64,000 nt of DNA, taken from Clostridiales bacterium UBA5888 (GTDB taxonomy: Bacteria > Bacillota > Clostridia > Oscillospirales > Oscillospiraceae). Positions 8,206 to 17,645 of this stretch are shown here, one piece after another (position 1 is the stretch's first letter; every line of letters begins with the position of its first letter). Made by a program: the position numbers and the translations under genes. The notes beneath the pieces are model-generated. The model searched no databases, was not told the DNA's origin, and worked only from the letters and a program-made list of their open reading frames with translations. The stretch lies in assembly GCA_002431965.1 (NCBI GenBank), contig DJEW01000002.1, positions 13,028 to 77,027 on the forward strand, read 5' to 3'.

Positions 8206-9406
8206 AGTCTCTGGCGAAAATGTCGCGCGTATACACTTTTTCTTTTACATCGTCCAGCTCGCGGCTGTATCGGTTTGCGATAATGACGCCGCACATGGCC
8301 TTGAATCGGTCAAGATCCGCTATCCTCGGGCAGCCCATATATTCCTCCGCTTTCAGCGCAGGCTCATAAATGACCGGCTTCAAGCCCGCGGCGATAAGGC
8401 GCTTCATAACGCTCTGCACGCTCGAAGCGCGGAAATTATCTGAATCGGACTTCATCGTGAGTCTGTATACGCCTACCGTGATATTCTGCCGTCCGTCATA
8501 GTATCCGGCGCGCCGGAGAATATTTTGGGCGATAACGTCCTTGCGTGTGCGGTTGCTCTCCACAATGGCGGAGATCAGATTTTCAGGCACGTGCTCGTAA
8601 TTTGCGCGGAGCTGCTTTGTGTCCTTGGGCAGGCAATAGCCTCCATAGCCGAAGGAGGGATTGTTATAGTGCGCCCCAATGCGCGGGTCAAGGCAGACCC
8701 CGCCGATGATCTGCGCCGTGTCGAGACCCCGTGCCTCGGCATAGGTGTCAAGCTCATTGAAGAAGCTGACCCTCAGGGCAAGATAGGTGTTGGCAAAAAG
8801 CTTTACAGCTTCGGCTTCCGCACTGTGCATGAACAGCGTCGGCACATCATTTTCCTCCGCACCCTCACGAAGAAGAGACGCAAACGTCTCTCCTATCTCC
8901 TCGGAGCGCGGCGTACCGTTCGTGCCGACAATAATGCGCGAGGGATGGAGATTGTCATACAGCGCCTTGCCTTCTCGCAGAAATTCCGGTGAGAATATGA
9001 TGCCGTCCGCGCCGAAGCGACGGCTTATCATATCCGTATATCCAACAGGAACAGTGGATTTTATGACAACAGCCGCATCGGGATTGACGCGCAGCACCGT
9101 GGCTATGACATTCTCTACGGCGGAGGTGTCAAAGGTATTTTTCTCACTGTCGTAATCCGTCGGCACAGCTATGACAACAAGCTGCGCCTCTCTGTACGCC
9201 GCCTCCGCGTCGGTCGTCGCCGTGAGGCGGAGCTTTTTGTGTGCAAGGAAATCCTCGATATCTGCGTCCTTTATCGGGGATACTCCGGCATTTATCATGT
9301 CCGCCTTGGTCTTTGTTGTTGTAACGGCGCAGACCTCGTTATTCTGCGCGAGGAGCACAGAGAGCGAAAGACCGACATAGCCCACGCCTGCCGCTGCGAT
9401 CTTCAT
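8204..9406 (-). CDS. ugd: UDP-glucose/GDP-mannose 6-dehydrogenase (Ugd type)
   Basis: 400 residues. The N-terminal NAD motif [12 protein letters not shown], the central helix, and the catalytic loop [14 protein letters not shown] with the nucleophilic Cys define the UDP-sugar dehydrogenase family. The enzyme oxidises C6 of a UDP-hexose to a uronic acid with two NAD+. UDP-glucuronate is the likely product. Start ATG at 9404-9406 with AGGTG nearby. It is the last gene of a long minus-strand run of polysaccharide genes. A uronic acid carboxyl is a natural acceptor for amide links made by ATP-grasp ligases, five of which are encoded upstream in the same run. Confidence 0.9.
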   Translation of the reverse strand: MKIAAAGVGYVGLSLSVLLAQNNEVCAVTTTKTKADMINAGVSPIKDADIEDFLAHKKLRLTATTDAEAAYREAQLVVIAVPTDYDSEKNTFDTSAVENVIATVLRVNPDAAVVIKSTVPVGYTDMISRRFGADGIIFSPEFLREGKALYDNLHPSRIIVGTNGTPRSEEIGETFASLLREGAEENDVPTLFMHSAEAEAVKLFANTYLALRVSFFNELDTYAEARGLDTAQIIGGVCLDPRIGAHYNNPSFGYGGYCLPKDTKQLRANYEHVPENLISAIVESNRTRKDVIAQNILRRAGYYDGRQNITVGVYRLTMKSDSDNFRASSVQSVMKRLIAAGLKPVIYEPALKAEEYMGCPRIADLDRFKAMCGVIIANRYSRELDDVKEKVYTRDIFARD

Positions 9407-9428
9407 ATTCTCACCTCTCATGAGGTTT

Positions 9429-9983
9429 TCACCATGTCTCAAACCCTGTCACCGCATCGTGCAGGAAAGGGGCGTTCTTATCTTTCTCGGAGAGAATGGG
9501 GTCTTCTATACCCCAGTCTATTCCAAGCTCCGGGTCGTTCCATCGGATTTTGCCCTCGGTCTGCGGGGCATAGGGATTATCCGCCTTATAGGCAAACTCC
9601 ACGTTGTCTGTGAGCGTGAGAAAAGCATGCCCGAAGCCGCGCGGTATCAGTAGCTGACAACGGTTTTCATCGGAGAGGGTAAATGCATCCCACATGCCGT
9701 AGGTCGGGCTGCTGCGCCGGAGATCGACCGTAACATCCAGCACTGCCCCGCGCAGGCAGCGCACGAGCTTGGCCTGCGCCGCGCTGCCGCGCTGGAAATG
9801 TATGCCGCGCAGCGTGCCCTTTGCAGCGGAGAAGGACTGGTTGTCCTGCACAAAGTCATAGTCAAGACCCTCGCGCTCAAAAGCCGCCTTTGACCACGTT
9901 TCCATGAAGTATCCCCGGCTGTCGCCAAACACCTGCGGTCTGATTATAAACACGCCTTCCAGCTTTGTTTTTATAAGCTCCAT
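9429..9983 (-). CDS. rfbC: dTDP-4-dehydrorhamnose 3,5-epimerase
   Basis: 184-residue cupin-fold epimerase, full length for RmlC. Diagnostic stretches are [15 protein letters not shown], the catalytic His in [10 protein letters not shown], and [11 protein letters not shown]. It converts dTDP-4-keto-6-deoxyglucose to the 4-keto-rhamnose form for RmlD, encoded ten bases upstream. RmlA and RmlB are not in the window and must be elsewhere. Confidence 0.95.
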   Translation of the reverse strand: MELIKTKLEGVFIIRPQVFGDSRGYFMETWSKAAFEREGLDYDFVQDNQSFSAAKGTLRGIHFQRGSAAQAKLVRCLRGAVLDVTVDLRRSSPTYGMWDAFTLSDENRCQLLIPRGFGHAFLTLTDNVEFAYKADNPYAPQTEGKIRWNDPELGIDWGIEDPILSEKDKNAPFLHDAVTGFETW

Positions 9984-9992
9984 CTCCGCACC

Positions 9993-10883
9993 TCAATTCT
10001 CCGTACCGTGCAGTTCGACCAGAAACCGGTCGAGCGCGTCCTGCCACTCTGGCAGCGGAGCAAAGCCCTGCCGGACAAGCTTGCTTTTATCAAGGCGGCT
10101 GTTGAGCGGGCGCGGAGCCTCCGCGCCGTATTCCGCCGTCGTCGCAGGGGTAATATGCGTATTCAACCCCTCGCGTTCAAATATTCTGCGTGCGAAATCA
10201 CACCAGGAGATAAACCCGCCCTCGTTTGCGGCATTATAAAAGCCGTATCTGCCGCTTTGCGCCATATCGGCAAGCAAACGCGCCAGGTCGCGCGAATACG
10301 TGGGCGTTCCGATCTGGTCGTTCACGACGCGGAGCGTATCATGCGTCCGCGCAGCGCGGCGCATGGTCTTGACAAAATTATTGCCGTTCAGCCCATAAAG
10401 CCATGATGTGCGGACGACAAAAAAGTTATCCAGCTTATCCGTGACCGCGAATTCCCCTTCGAGCTTTGTCTGCCCGTAGTAATTGCAGGGGGCAAGCTCG
10501 CTTCCGTCTGCCGGCCATGGCTCGCTGCCAACGCCGGGAAACACATAATCGGTGCTGATATAGATCATTTTGCTGCCCGCGCTTTTGCATGCGCGGGCAA
10601 TATTTTCCGTCCCCCGCACATTGACGGCGCGGACGGCTTCGCGGTTTTCCGCCCGTTCGGCGGCGTCCACCGCCGTCCACGCCGCGCAATGTATAACGGC
10701 GTCCGGCATAGCCGCATCTACGGCGCGCGATACCGCATCAGGGTCGCGTATATCAAGCCGCATATAGTCCGGGCGCTCCGCCGGCGCCGTTCCCGTTCCG
10801 GTCACGCTGTGACCGCGCGCTGCAAATTCAAGCGCGGCATCATGCCCAAGCTGACCGTTGACGCCTGTTATAAGTATCCTCAT
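9993..10883 (-). CDS. rfbD: dTDP-4-dehydrorhamnose reductase
   Basis: 296-residue extended SDR. It has TGVNGQLG as the NADPH motif, STDYVFPG, and catalytic Tyr/Lys in YYGQTKLEGE. It makes dTDP-L-rhamnose, the precursor for rhamnose in cell-surface glycans. Start ATG 10881-10883, which leaves four bases after the preceding stop; an ATG at 10901 overlapping the upstream gene is also possible. Paired with rfbC. Confidence 0.95.
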   Translation of the reverse strand: MRILITGVNGQLGHDAALEFAARGHSVTGTGTAPAERPDYMRLDIRDPDAVSRAVDAAMPDAVIHCAAWTAVDAAERAENREAVRAVNVRGTENIARACKSAGSKMIYISTDYVFPGVGSEPWPADGSELAPCNYYGQTKLEGEFAVTDKLDNFFVVRTSWLYGLNGNNFVKTMRRAARTHDTLRVVNDQIGTPTYSRDLARLLADMAQSGRYGFYNAANEGGFISWCDFARRIFEREGLNTHITPATTAEYGAEAPRPLNSRLDKSKLVRQGFAPLPEWQDALDRFLVELHGTEN

Positions 10884-10887
10884 GTTC

Positions 10888-11955
10888 TCAGCTCTCTGCA
10901 TTCATATACTGCTCCGGTGCGCCGTAGAAGTCGAGCAGCATGGCGGCAAACCTGTCGTGTACGCCGTGCTTTGCCGGAGCCTGAACGATGTTCATGCCCG
11001 GGTTATGGTTGCCCTCGATAAGCTCGAGTTTCCCGCCCGGAAGTATCGCCACATCCCATCCGACGACCCGCAGGCAGGGAATTTCCGCCGACGCCGCGCG
11101 GCATAAATCGATCACCTTGTCCCACTGTGGGATCTGTTCGCCGAAGAACGGCACTCCGGTCATCGGGTGGGCGCGGTAGTAGTCGCCGTGTTCATCCATG
11201 CCGTCGGTGATGATCACGCCGGTTTGCGGGTCTATCTCGCAGAAAATGCCGCCGCCATGCGCGTTGTCAACGTGCAGACCGTTGTTGCCCACGCGCAGCC
11301 CGCAGCCGAACACTTCAAAACGCTCTCCGTTACGAAATGTGATAACTCTCAGCGTATTGAGAGATTCAGGGTGAAAGCGCGCAAGCTCTCCATCCGACTC
11401 AACAAACTGCTCGGCAAGGTATTTTTTTGCGCACAGCTCTTCAAAAAATGCGTCCGGGTCAGGCTCGGCATCGAGCATTTCCGCAGTGTATTTGCGAAAT
11501 CCGATTCCCCAGCTCGAGTACTGCGGCTTGAGCGCAACGCAGCCGTAGCGGCGCACAAAGGCGGCAAACTCCTCCGCGGTGGATTCCGGCAGGTACAGCC
11601 AGCCGCGCCGGACATACCGGGAAAAATTCCTCAGGAAGCTCACCTTGTCCTTCAGATACGGCTCGGAGGCGCTGTTATACGGGCGCATGAGGAGCGTTGC
11701 CTCGGTGTCCGTGAGGAATTCCTTCTGCCTTGAAACCGACAGCCCATAAAAGCCGAATATCATATACTCCGACATTGACACGCGCTTTTCCGGATTATTG
11801 CGGCGCACGCGGAGGTAATCGCGGAAGAGCTTATTCTCCGTAAATCCGTAGGGCATATTCCGTACACCGCTGATATACCCGTGAAAGCGCTTTCTGAGTA
11901 CGGGATACGCTCTCACATTCCTGACGATTATATTATCTGTGAGTATGTTGTTCAT
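10888..11955 (-). CDS. ATP-grasp ligase, sugar-transfer-associated type (first copy)
   Basis: 355 residues of the ATPgrasp_ST type (PF14397). Seen: VALKPQYSSWGIGF as the nucleotide-binding Lys/Gly-rich loop, HPESLNTLRVITF, DNAHGGGIFCEIDPQTG, and the C-terminal metal-binding GWDVAI...ELIEGNHNPG. The family is found in polysaccharide clusters and is thought to form amide bonds between a carboxylate and an amine. No member I know has a fixed substrate. It overlaps the upstream ATP-grasp gene by 23 bases, so the two are probably translationally coupled. ATG 11953-11955 was chosen after GGTGAAG; a GTG three codons earlier is possible. Confidence 0.85.
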   Translation of the reverse strand: MNNILTDNIIVRNVRAYPVLRKRFHGYISGVRNMPYGFTENKLFRDYLRVRRNNPEKRVSMSEYMIFGFYGLSVSRQKEFLTDTEATLLMRPYNSASEPYLKDKVSFLRNFSRYVRRGWLYLPESTAEEFAAFVRRYGCVALKPQYSSWGIGFRKYTAEMLDAEPDPDAFFEELCAKKYLAEQFVESDGELARFHPESLNTLRVITFRNGERFEVFGCGLRVGNNGLHVDNAHGGGIFCEIDPQTGVIITDGMDEHGDYYRAHPMTGVPFFGEQIPQWDKVIDLCRAASAEIPCLRVVGWDVAILPGGKLELIEGNHNPGMNIVQAPAKHGVHDRFAAMLLDFYGAPEQYMNAES

Positions 11956-12937
11956 TATCTTCACCCAGGCATTTTTTCAAAAGTAAATATTTTCCCACTC
12001 CGTCAAACTGAATGATATTGCCGCCGGGCCAGCTGTAGTTCCCCTCGATAAGCTCCGGTCCGTCCGGCGTCACGGCGATGTCCCAGCCGGCATAGCCCAC
12101 CGTCGGCACGCGCTCCATCGCCTGCCGGACGCAGCGCATGATCTCCTCCCAGTACGGCACTGTAAGCCCCGGCATGCGCACGCCGGAGCCCGGGTGGTAA
12201 ATGAAATCGCACGTATCGGTGTTGTTCCGCCCGGGTCCCGATATGCGCCCATTGTCCATATCTATGGGATATGCCACGCCGCCGCTGTGGAAATTATCCG
12301 TACAGGCACCGCGCCCGCCGCATTTGAGGCACGCTCCTATCGGCAGTATCTTTCCGCTGCGGTCGCGCGCGGCGTTTATCCGCACGGAGTTGACGCTGTC
12401 CGCATTCACCGCAGACAGCATGGGGTGCTGACATATTACCTCTTCGAGCAGAAGAGCGTTTTCGCGGCAGGCGCGGTAGAAATGTTCCGCCGAGCCGAGC
12501 TGCGCCGTGCGCAGCCTTTCTATTCCGCGTCCCATCGTCCCTCTCGCAGGCTTGAGCATAAATTCTTCGTGCCTGGCGAGAAAGCCGGCAAACGGCGCAA
12601 AGCCGCTGTCGGGAGCGTACACGCTTTCCCGTTTTACAAGCCCGGCAAACACAGTGTTGAACTCATTTTTATACGCCAGCGCACGCCTGTCCTCCGCAGA
12701 GGCGCCGGCGTTGAGCCTGCGGTCGCACTCCTTTGAGCGTCCGGAAGTCAGAAACGTCGCCCTCTCCCGCTCGTCAAGCTCATAAAAGCGCAGGACGAAA
12801 TAGTTTTCGGGTGAAGCGCCATGCCTGAAGCCGCAGTATACGGCGTCCGCCAAATAGACGGGCAGCGCCCCGCCGCGCCCGGCACAGAGCCGCCGGCACA
12901 TTGAATATGTTTTTTTCAGCGCCGTCCAACCTGACAT
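11933..12937 (-). CDS. ATP-grasp ligase, sugar-transfer-associated type (second copy)
   Basis: 334 residues, the same family as its downstream neighbour but clearly diverged. FMLKPARGTMGRGIERL is the ATP-binding loop, NADSVNSVRINAARD matches the family's HP-x-S-x-N-T-x-R block, then DNFHSGGVAYPIDMDNG and GWDIAVTPDGPELIEGNYSWPGG supply the metal site. It sits four bases after the opine dehydrogenase gene, suggesting that the amino-acid-like product of that enzyme may be one of its substrates. That link is inference. Confidence 0.85.
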   Translation of the reverse strand: MSGWTALKKTYSMCRRLCAGRGGALPVYLADAVYCGFRHGASPENYFVLRFYELDERERATFLTSGRSKECDRRLNAGASAEDRRALAYKNEFNTVFAGLVKRESVYAPDSGFAPFAGFLARHEEFMLKPARGTMGRGIERLRTAQLGSAEHFYRACRENALLLEEVICQHPMLSAVNADSVNSVRINAARDRSGKILPIGACLKCGGRGACTDNFHSGGVAYPIDMDNGRISGPGRNNTDTCDFIYHPGSGVRMPGLTVPYWEEIMRCVRQAMERVPTVGYAGWDIAVTPDGPELIEGNYSWPGGNIIQFDGVGKYLLLKKCLGEDNEQHTHR

Positions 12938-12941
12938 CAGA

Positions 12942-14018
12942 CTATTGTGCTCCCCCGTCGTTAAGTATTGTTTTTATGTTTTCCACGCCGAGATACTCTA
13001 TCGTGCGTCCGCTGCTGCGAAGATCGCGTCCGAGAGCCGCCGAGGCGAGCTCTATAAGCGAGGAGCACACGGGCGTTGCTACGCCAAGCGTGCGGCCCAG
13101 CGATTCAAGCAGCACCAGCCCCTGCGGCACATCCTCCGTGATATAACGCGAATCCACGCTCTGCGGTCCCTTCGCGCGTGTCGGCATGGCGGCGTATTCA
13201 AAAAACACCTCTTTGCCGCTGCGCTGCTCGTCAAGGCTGTTGCGGAATTTGCATGCTTCCGCATACGGTACCGGTTCGCAGCCGAGCTTTTCAAGAACCT
13301 GCATTTTCTCGCCGTCAAGCGCCTCCAGCATGCGCCATACCGAAGGCGTAAAAACCTCGTGATACATACAATAGTCGCCGCCTGTGGCTTCAATGCGCGG
13401 GATGCTCATCACCGCGCCAACGGTATGCACGATCATGTTTGGATTATGCAGCGCCGCCTCGACAACATTTTTCAGGTAGAAAAACGGCGTGCCGAGCATA
13501 TCAAGCTTTTTCTCCGCATCAGCGGCGGCTGATGCCGGATAGATGCCGAGCGGGTTTCTGACATTGCGGAAGCCAACCCTGAACCGTCCCGGCGCGAAGA
13601 TGCGCCCGTCGATGAAGTTGCTCTCGCCCTCCGCTATGATGACACCCTGCGCCGGTCTGAGAGCGAGTACGCTGGCGGTGGAGAGATACCCCGGCACTAT
13701 GAGCAGTATCTGCCCCGGCACGAGGTTGGGTACAATGCAGCGCAGAACGTCCCGATGGTACCCTGTCTGCGTGCAGAGAAGAACAATTTCGCAGCCGGAT
13801 ATATCGTCCGTGCTGCGCGAAAGATGCGCAATACGGCAGACGGTCTCTTTCCCGAATTCGTCCATCACCATCGTCCCGTCATGCCGTTCCAAGTATGCGA
13901 AGTTATCTTCATGTACGGAGCGGGAGGTCTTTATCAGCGTTACCTCATGACCGCGCGCCGCATAATCCGCCGCCAGGGCGCAGCCGCTGTTTCCCGCTCC
14001 GAGAACCGCAATTTTCAC
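12942..14018 (-). CDS. Opine dehydrogenase family enzyme (NAD/NADP octopine/nopaline type)
   Basis: 358 residues. N-terminal KIAVLGAGNSGCALAADYAARGHEV is a Rossmann dinucleotide motif. The C-terminal half has NPNMIVHTVGAV, which carries the conserved Asn-Pro and His of the octopine dehydrogenase domain. Such enzymes reductively couple an amino acid to a 2-oxo acid, giving N-(carboxyalkyl)amino acids. It lies among glycosyltransferases and ATP-grasp ligases with 4-base gaps. N-(1-carboxyethyl)amino acids are known amide decorations of uronic acids in some O-antigens. A similar decoration is a reasonable inference; ketopantoate-reductase-like or other activities cannot be excluded. Confidence 0.85.
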   Translation of the reverse strand: MKIAVLGAGNSGCALAADYAARGHEVTLIKTSRSVHEDNFAYLERHDGTMVMDEFGKETVCRIAHLSRSTDDISGCEIVLLCTQTGYHRDVLRCIVPNLVPGQILLIVPGYLSTASVLALRPAQGVIIAEGESNFIDGRIFAPGRFRVGFRNVRNPLGIYPASAAADAEKKLDMLGTPFFYLKNVVEAALHNPNMIVHTVGAVMSIPRIEATGGDYCMYHEVFTPSVWRMLEALDGEKMQVLEKLGCEPVPYAEACKFRNSLDEQRSGKEVFFEYAAMPTRAKGPQSVDSRYITEDVPQGLVLLESLGRTLGVATPVCSSLIELASAALGRDLRSSGRTIEYLGVENIKTILNDGGAQ

Positions 14019-14022
14019 GTTG

Positions 14023-14907
14023 TCACTCCATTTTCATCATGCTGCCGAAGAGTATATCCGTCTCCGGCAGACGTTTATTATCAAGCGCGGCAGCCGGAGT
14101 GAACGTAAGCTCTCCGAAGCGCACGCCTTTTTCGGTTATATAGAGATCGACCCTCACAAACGGAAATTCCCCGCAGAGCTTATCTGCCGTTTCGAACGCC
14201 TTGTCAAGAAATCGGGGCTTGGGCAGTGAAAAATCCGCAGGCGCAGCTATGGAATCCCGGTTTATGCGCAGAAGCCTGAAATCCCGGTCAAAAAAATAAA
14301 ACCTCGGCCACCCCTCGCTGCGCCCCGTGCAGAGCATCACGCAATACGCCTGCCCGTTAAAGCAGTAGAACTTGTAATCCTCGGGCAATTTGCCGTCCTT
14401 GTCGCCTATATATTCCTCAATGATTATCTTCTTCTCAGCATGCCGGTACTGCATTTCAGAGTAATATGCCCAGAACGGCTCACGCCCCCATTTTTTCAGC
14501 TGCTTTTCCGCAGCGGGAATATTGAGCGCCGCCTTGTCCGGGCAAATGATGTTGTAGCCACAGCCGAAGCTCCACTTCATTGCAAAGCTTTGCGGCAGGC
14601 TGTTCCAGTCTATATCATCCGCACGGTCATAAACCGCATACAGCTTGTTGAGCGTCTCCGCGCAGCCGCGCTCTTCAACGTAGCTGCGCACACGGTATTT
14701 ATCAGCGCACTGCCGGACGAGCGGATCTGTGCCGTAGCGTTCGAGCTTGAGCTTGAGCAGCTTTTCATTGAGCGTTTTCGGCGCTTCAAGCTCCGGCAGA
14801 CGACCGAACTTTCTCAGATAGAGAAGCCTTGTGTTCAGCCCCGGCGAGATATACGAAGCAAGTGCATATAAGGCTCTTGAACCCCGATGTATCCTCTTTT
14901 TCTTCAT
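14023..14907 (-). CDS. TupA-like ATP-grasp protein
   Basis: 294 residues of the ATPgrasp_TupA type (PF14305), named after the teichuronopeptide biosynthesis protein of alkaliphilic Bacillus. Seen: PKTLNEKLLKLKL, ADKYRVRSYVEERG, FAMKWSFGCGYN as the nucleotide loop, IIEEYIGDKDGKLPEDYKFYCFNG, and VRVDLYITEKGVRFGELTFTPAA at the metal site. The family is expected to attach amino acids or peptides to a glycan. It lies between a GT2 and the opine dehydrogenase with gaps of 4-6 bases, so one multistep decoration pathway is likely. Confidence 0.85.
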   Translation of the reverse strand: MKKKRIHRGSRALYALASYISPGLNTRLLYLRKFGRLPELEAPKTLNEKLLKLKLERYGTDPLVRQCADKYRVRSYVEERGCAETLNKLYAVYDRADDIDWNSLPQSFAMKWSFGCGYNIICPDKAALNIPAAEKQLKKWGREPFWAYYSEMQYRHAEKKIIIEEYIGDKDGKLPEDYKFYCFNGQAYCVMLCTGRSEGWPRFYFFDRDFRLLRINRDSIAAPADFSLPKPRFLDKAFETADKLCGEFPFVRVDLYITEKGVRFGELTFTPAAALDNKRLPETDILFGSMMKME

Positions 14908-14913
14908 TTCGCT

Positions 14914-15858
14914 TCAAATTCCGGCATTGGTCAGCGCAGGCTGCTTGACGCGGCAAGCTTCCCTGCATGCCTCTGCTGCCGCCTCGTCGGAGGCATACGC
15001 CGCAAGCATGAGCTCTTCCGCCGCATCAAGCGATTCAAGCAGGCAGCGGATCACAAACTGCGAGCGCTTGATAATGGAGCGGTACTCCACCTTTGATGCG
15101 ACATACTGATAATGCAGCACAGAAATGGACGGGTCATAGCGAACAACGCAGTTTTCGCGGCGGCACAGCCAGTCGAGTATTTCCATTTCATAATACATGA
15201 ACGTTTTCGGATAAAACGGCTCCGGGTGCGAAGCGATATACCTTCCGGAAAATATGACGCAGGAGCCATGGAGCACCACGCTCTCCGCCGCCCTGGCAGA
15301 GTCAATATTCTGCTTTGCTCTGTTGCGCCGCTGCACAAGGCGCCATATGGCGGGGCTGTTCTTCTCTCCGCTGCTCAGCAGGAGCAGCACCGGGTTCTGG
15401 CTGCGCTTGACAAAAGCGCGCTTTTTCCTGACCTGCTCGATGCTCACCGCATGCAGCGATTTGGGACTCTGGTGTATGCCGGAGAAGACGGAGAGTATAT
15501 CCGGTCCCAGCAGGTCAAAAGGATGCTCGCTGTATATCTGCCCGATTTTCTCAATGAAATCGCGCTGTCTTATTTCCACATCATTGTTCAGCACGCAGAC
15601 AAAGTCTGCGTCAAGCTCATCGGCCACGTACTTCACGCCGAGGTTGTTCCCGCGCGCAAAGCCGGAATTTTCGGGATTCAGAATAACGTCAACAACCGGA
15701 TCCGACGCAAATTCCGTCGCCAGCTCCGCCCCTGTCCCGTTCGGAGATGCATTGTCAACGATGACGATATGCTTTTCGCCGGCAAGTGCTTTTATGCTTT
15801 CCACGCACTTTCTTGTCGTATCTATCACGCGGTAATGAAGTATCACAAATGCAGTCAT
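14914..15858 (-). CDS. Glycosyltransferase family 2
   Basis: 314 residues with a GT-A fold start: FVILHYRVIDTTRKCVESI, IVIVDNASPNGTG, NPENSGFARGNNLGV and VCVLNNDVEI (the DxD-like metal site). The layout resembles rhamnosyltransferase-type GT2 enzymes that add a sugar from a nucleotide donor to a lipid-linked glycan on the inner membrane face. dTDP-rhamnose made by RfbC/RfbD is a candidate donor, by inference. Its 5' end overlaps the stop of the next GT2 by four bases. Confidence 0.9.
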   Translation of the reverse strand: MTAFVILHYRVIDTTRKCVESIKALAGEKHIVIVDNASPNGTGAELATEFASDPVVDVILNPENSGFARGNNLGVKYVADELDADFVCVLNNDVEIRQRDFIEKIGQIYSEHPFDLLGPDILSVFSGIHQSPKSLHAVSIEQVRKKRAFVKRSQNPVLLLLSSGEKNSPAIWRLVQRRNRAKQNIDSARAAESVVLHGSCVIFSGRYIASHPEPFYPKTFMYYEMEILDWLCRRENCVVRYDPSISVLHYQYVASKVEYRSIIKRSQFVIRCLLESLDAAEELMLAAYASDEAAAEACREACRVKQPALTNAGI

Positions 15859-16733
15859 TTTGAATCGTCCTTATTTTTCTGCGGCATAGCCCTGAAAGTA
15901 TCAACTATGTAGTATGCAAGATCATAGAAGCTGCGGCTCAGCCTGTGGCTTCTTTCAAAGTGCTCCGCCGCTGTCCGGGGATCGGCGGAATGGAGGCGTT
16001 TTCCCATACGCCGGTTCATGACGGCGTCGCTCTCCGGGTATTTTTCGTAGAGCGGTCTGTGCTTTTCATACAGATGCAGAAGATGCGAATATGAATTGAC
16101 GACGGCGGAAATGCTGTCGCTTCCGACCTCCGATTCAACAAGAGCCTCCGGCAGATATGTCAGATCAAAGCGCTCCGCCGCGCGGATGGCGAAGTCCCAA
16201 TCCTGATAGCGGCGTATGCTCTCATCGAACCTGAGCTGCGCCCACACGCTGCGATGCATGAGCATCGTCTGGGTGCTTGCGCGGTTCTCGGCAAGGAAAT
16301 CCTCCAGTGCGCACAGCGAACGCGGCGCATGCACCGGGTAATAGAAGCGGCTGCCGTTTGCCGCAACGCGGTTCATTCCGCAGTAGCACATATCCGCGCC
16401 GGTCTCAACGAGCCGCCGGCACTGCTTTTCAAGCTTATCGGCATGCCATGTATCGTCGCTGTCCTGAAAGGCAAGCAGCGCGCCCTTTGCGTGCTCCGCG
16501 CCATAGTTCCGGGCATAGCATGCGCCGCGGTTCTCCTCATAACGCAGGTACTTCACTCTCGGGTCTTTCACATTGCGAAACAGCAGCTCCGTGCCGTCGG
16601 TAGACGCATCGTCTGCGATGATGACTTCTATGTTGTCATAGCTCTGCCCAAGTACGCTCTCAATGCATGCCGGCAGCTTGTCTTTTCTGTTGTAGCTCGG
16701 TATTACGACCGAGATCAGCTCGCCGTATTCCAT
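15855..16733 (-). CDS. Glycosyltransferase family 2
   Basis: 292 residues: ISVVIPSYNRKDKLPACIESVLGQSY, EVIIADDASTDGT, YARNYGAEHAKG and FQDSDDTWHADKLEKQ are the classical GT2 nucleotide-sugar and metal motifs; RRYQDWDFAIRA is the acceptor-side motif. I prefer ATG 16731-16733 with GGAGAG in front over a GTG six codons earlier. It is part of the polysaccharide run; donor and acceptor unknown. Confidence 0.9.
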   Translation of the reverse strand: MEYGELISVVIPSYNRKDKLPACIESVLGQSYDNIEVIIADDASTDGTELLFRNVKDPRVKYLRYEENRGACYARNYGAEHAKGALLAFQDSDDTWHADKLEKQCRRLVETGADMCYCGMNRVAANGSRFYYPVHAPRSLCALEDFLAENRASTQTMLMHRSVWAQLRFDESIRRYQDWDFAIRAAERFDLTYLPEALVESEVGSDSISAVVNSYSHLLHLYEKHRPLYEKYPESDAVMNRRMGKRLHSADPRTAAEHFERSHRLSRSFYDLAYYIVDTFRAMPQKNKDDSK

Positions 16734-16782
16734 AATCTCTCCATGCTTCACGCCGCATAACGCTTATCTTTCAAAGGCAGCA

Positions 16783-17625
16783 TCAATTCTCCCCGCACCT
16801 GGGGAAGGGGAAGCTCTCAAGCATCAGCTTTTTCTTTTCCGCCGCAGCTTCCGGTGTGATGAGCCATGAATCCTGTATTTCGTTTATCTCCGGTATAGGC
16901 TCTCTCCTGAGATCCCGCTGCAGATGCTCCACACCGTAGGCTGAATAATAGTCGTCAAATTTATATCCGTCGCCCAGCGGGCGGTCGGAAAACAGCACAT
17001 GCATATTCGGTATGCCGAAGCTGTCAGCGACTATCAGCCCATGGAGAGAGCTGGATATGACCGCGCGGCACCGGGCAAGCTGCCTTATTACTTCAAGCGG
17101 CTCGTCCTTCACATTTATAAGTATGCTGTTTTCATATTTGCGCACAGTGGTGTGCACAAGCTCCTCGTTCAAATCGCAGATATGCGGGATTATGCCTATA
17201 TCATACTTCTTTTCGGGTATTTTGGCAAGCAGCCCGGAGGTCAGAATGCCTGCGTCCCCCGTCGGTATATCCAGTCTGCGGCGGGTCATTTTCTCGACAT
17301 TTTTTCTCGTCAGCTCGCCGCGAACCGCGTGAAAGCGCATATCCCGCTTGAAAAAACGTCCCTCGCAGTCGGAATAATTTATAAATCCCGTTCCCCATAT
17401 GCGGACAGTCGGATGCGTGAAGCCATTGATCGTCTGCTGCACCTTCATAAGCGGCGTGCCATGCAGCTTATACTGTGCAAGACAGCTTCCCACAGCGCAC
17501 ACTTCCCCTGTGAGAAAAGAGGCGCGCTCGACCTTATAGCCAAAGAAGTGTTCGATTATCATAGGGCTGAGCAAATCGCCCATGTTAGCCAGCTTCGCGT
17601 AATACAGCTTCAGAGTATCCTGCAT
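16783..17625 (-). CDS. Polysaccharide pyruvyl transferase family protein
   Basis: 280 residues. LYYAKLANMGDLLSPMII near the N-terminus and RCRAVISSSLHGLIVADSFGIPN near residue 200 are hallmarks of PF04230, which adds a pyruvate ketal from phosphoenolpyruvate to a sugar. FHAVRGELTRKNVEK is the usual VRGxxT region. ATG 17623-17625 was chosen with GGGAG nine bases upstream. It would introduce an acidic group into the glycan made by this cluster. Confidence 0.9.
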   Translation of the reverse strand: MQDTLKLYYAKLANMGDLLSPMIIEHFFGYKVERASFLTGEVCAVGSCLAQYKLHGTPLMKVQQTINGFTHPTVRIWGTGFINYSDCEGRFFKRDMRFHAVRGELTRKNVEKMTRRRLDIPTGDAGILTSGLLAKIPEKKYDIGIIPHICDLNEELVHTTVRKYENSILINVKDEPLEVIRQLARCRAVISSSLHGLIVADSFGIPNMHVLFSDRPLGDGYKFDDYYSAYGVEHLQRDLRREPIPEINEIQDSWLITPEAAAEKKKLMLESFPFPRCGEN

Positions 17626-17645
17626 TTTTACACACTCCCGCAAAA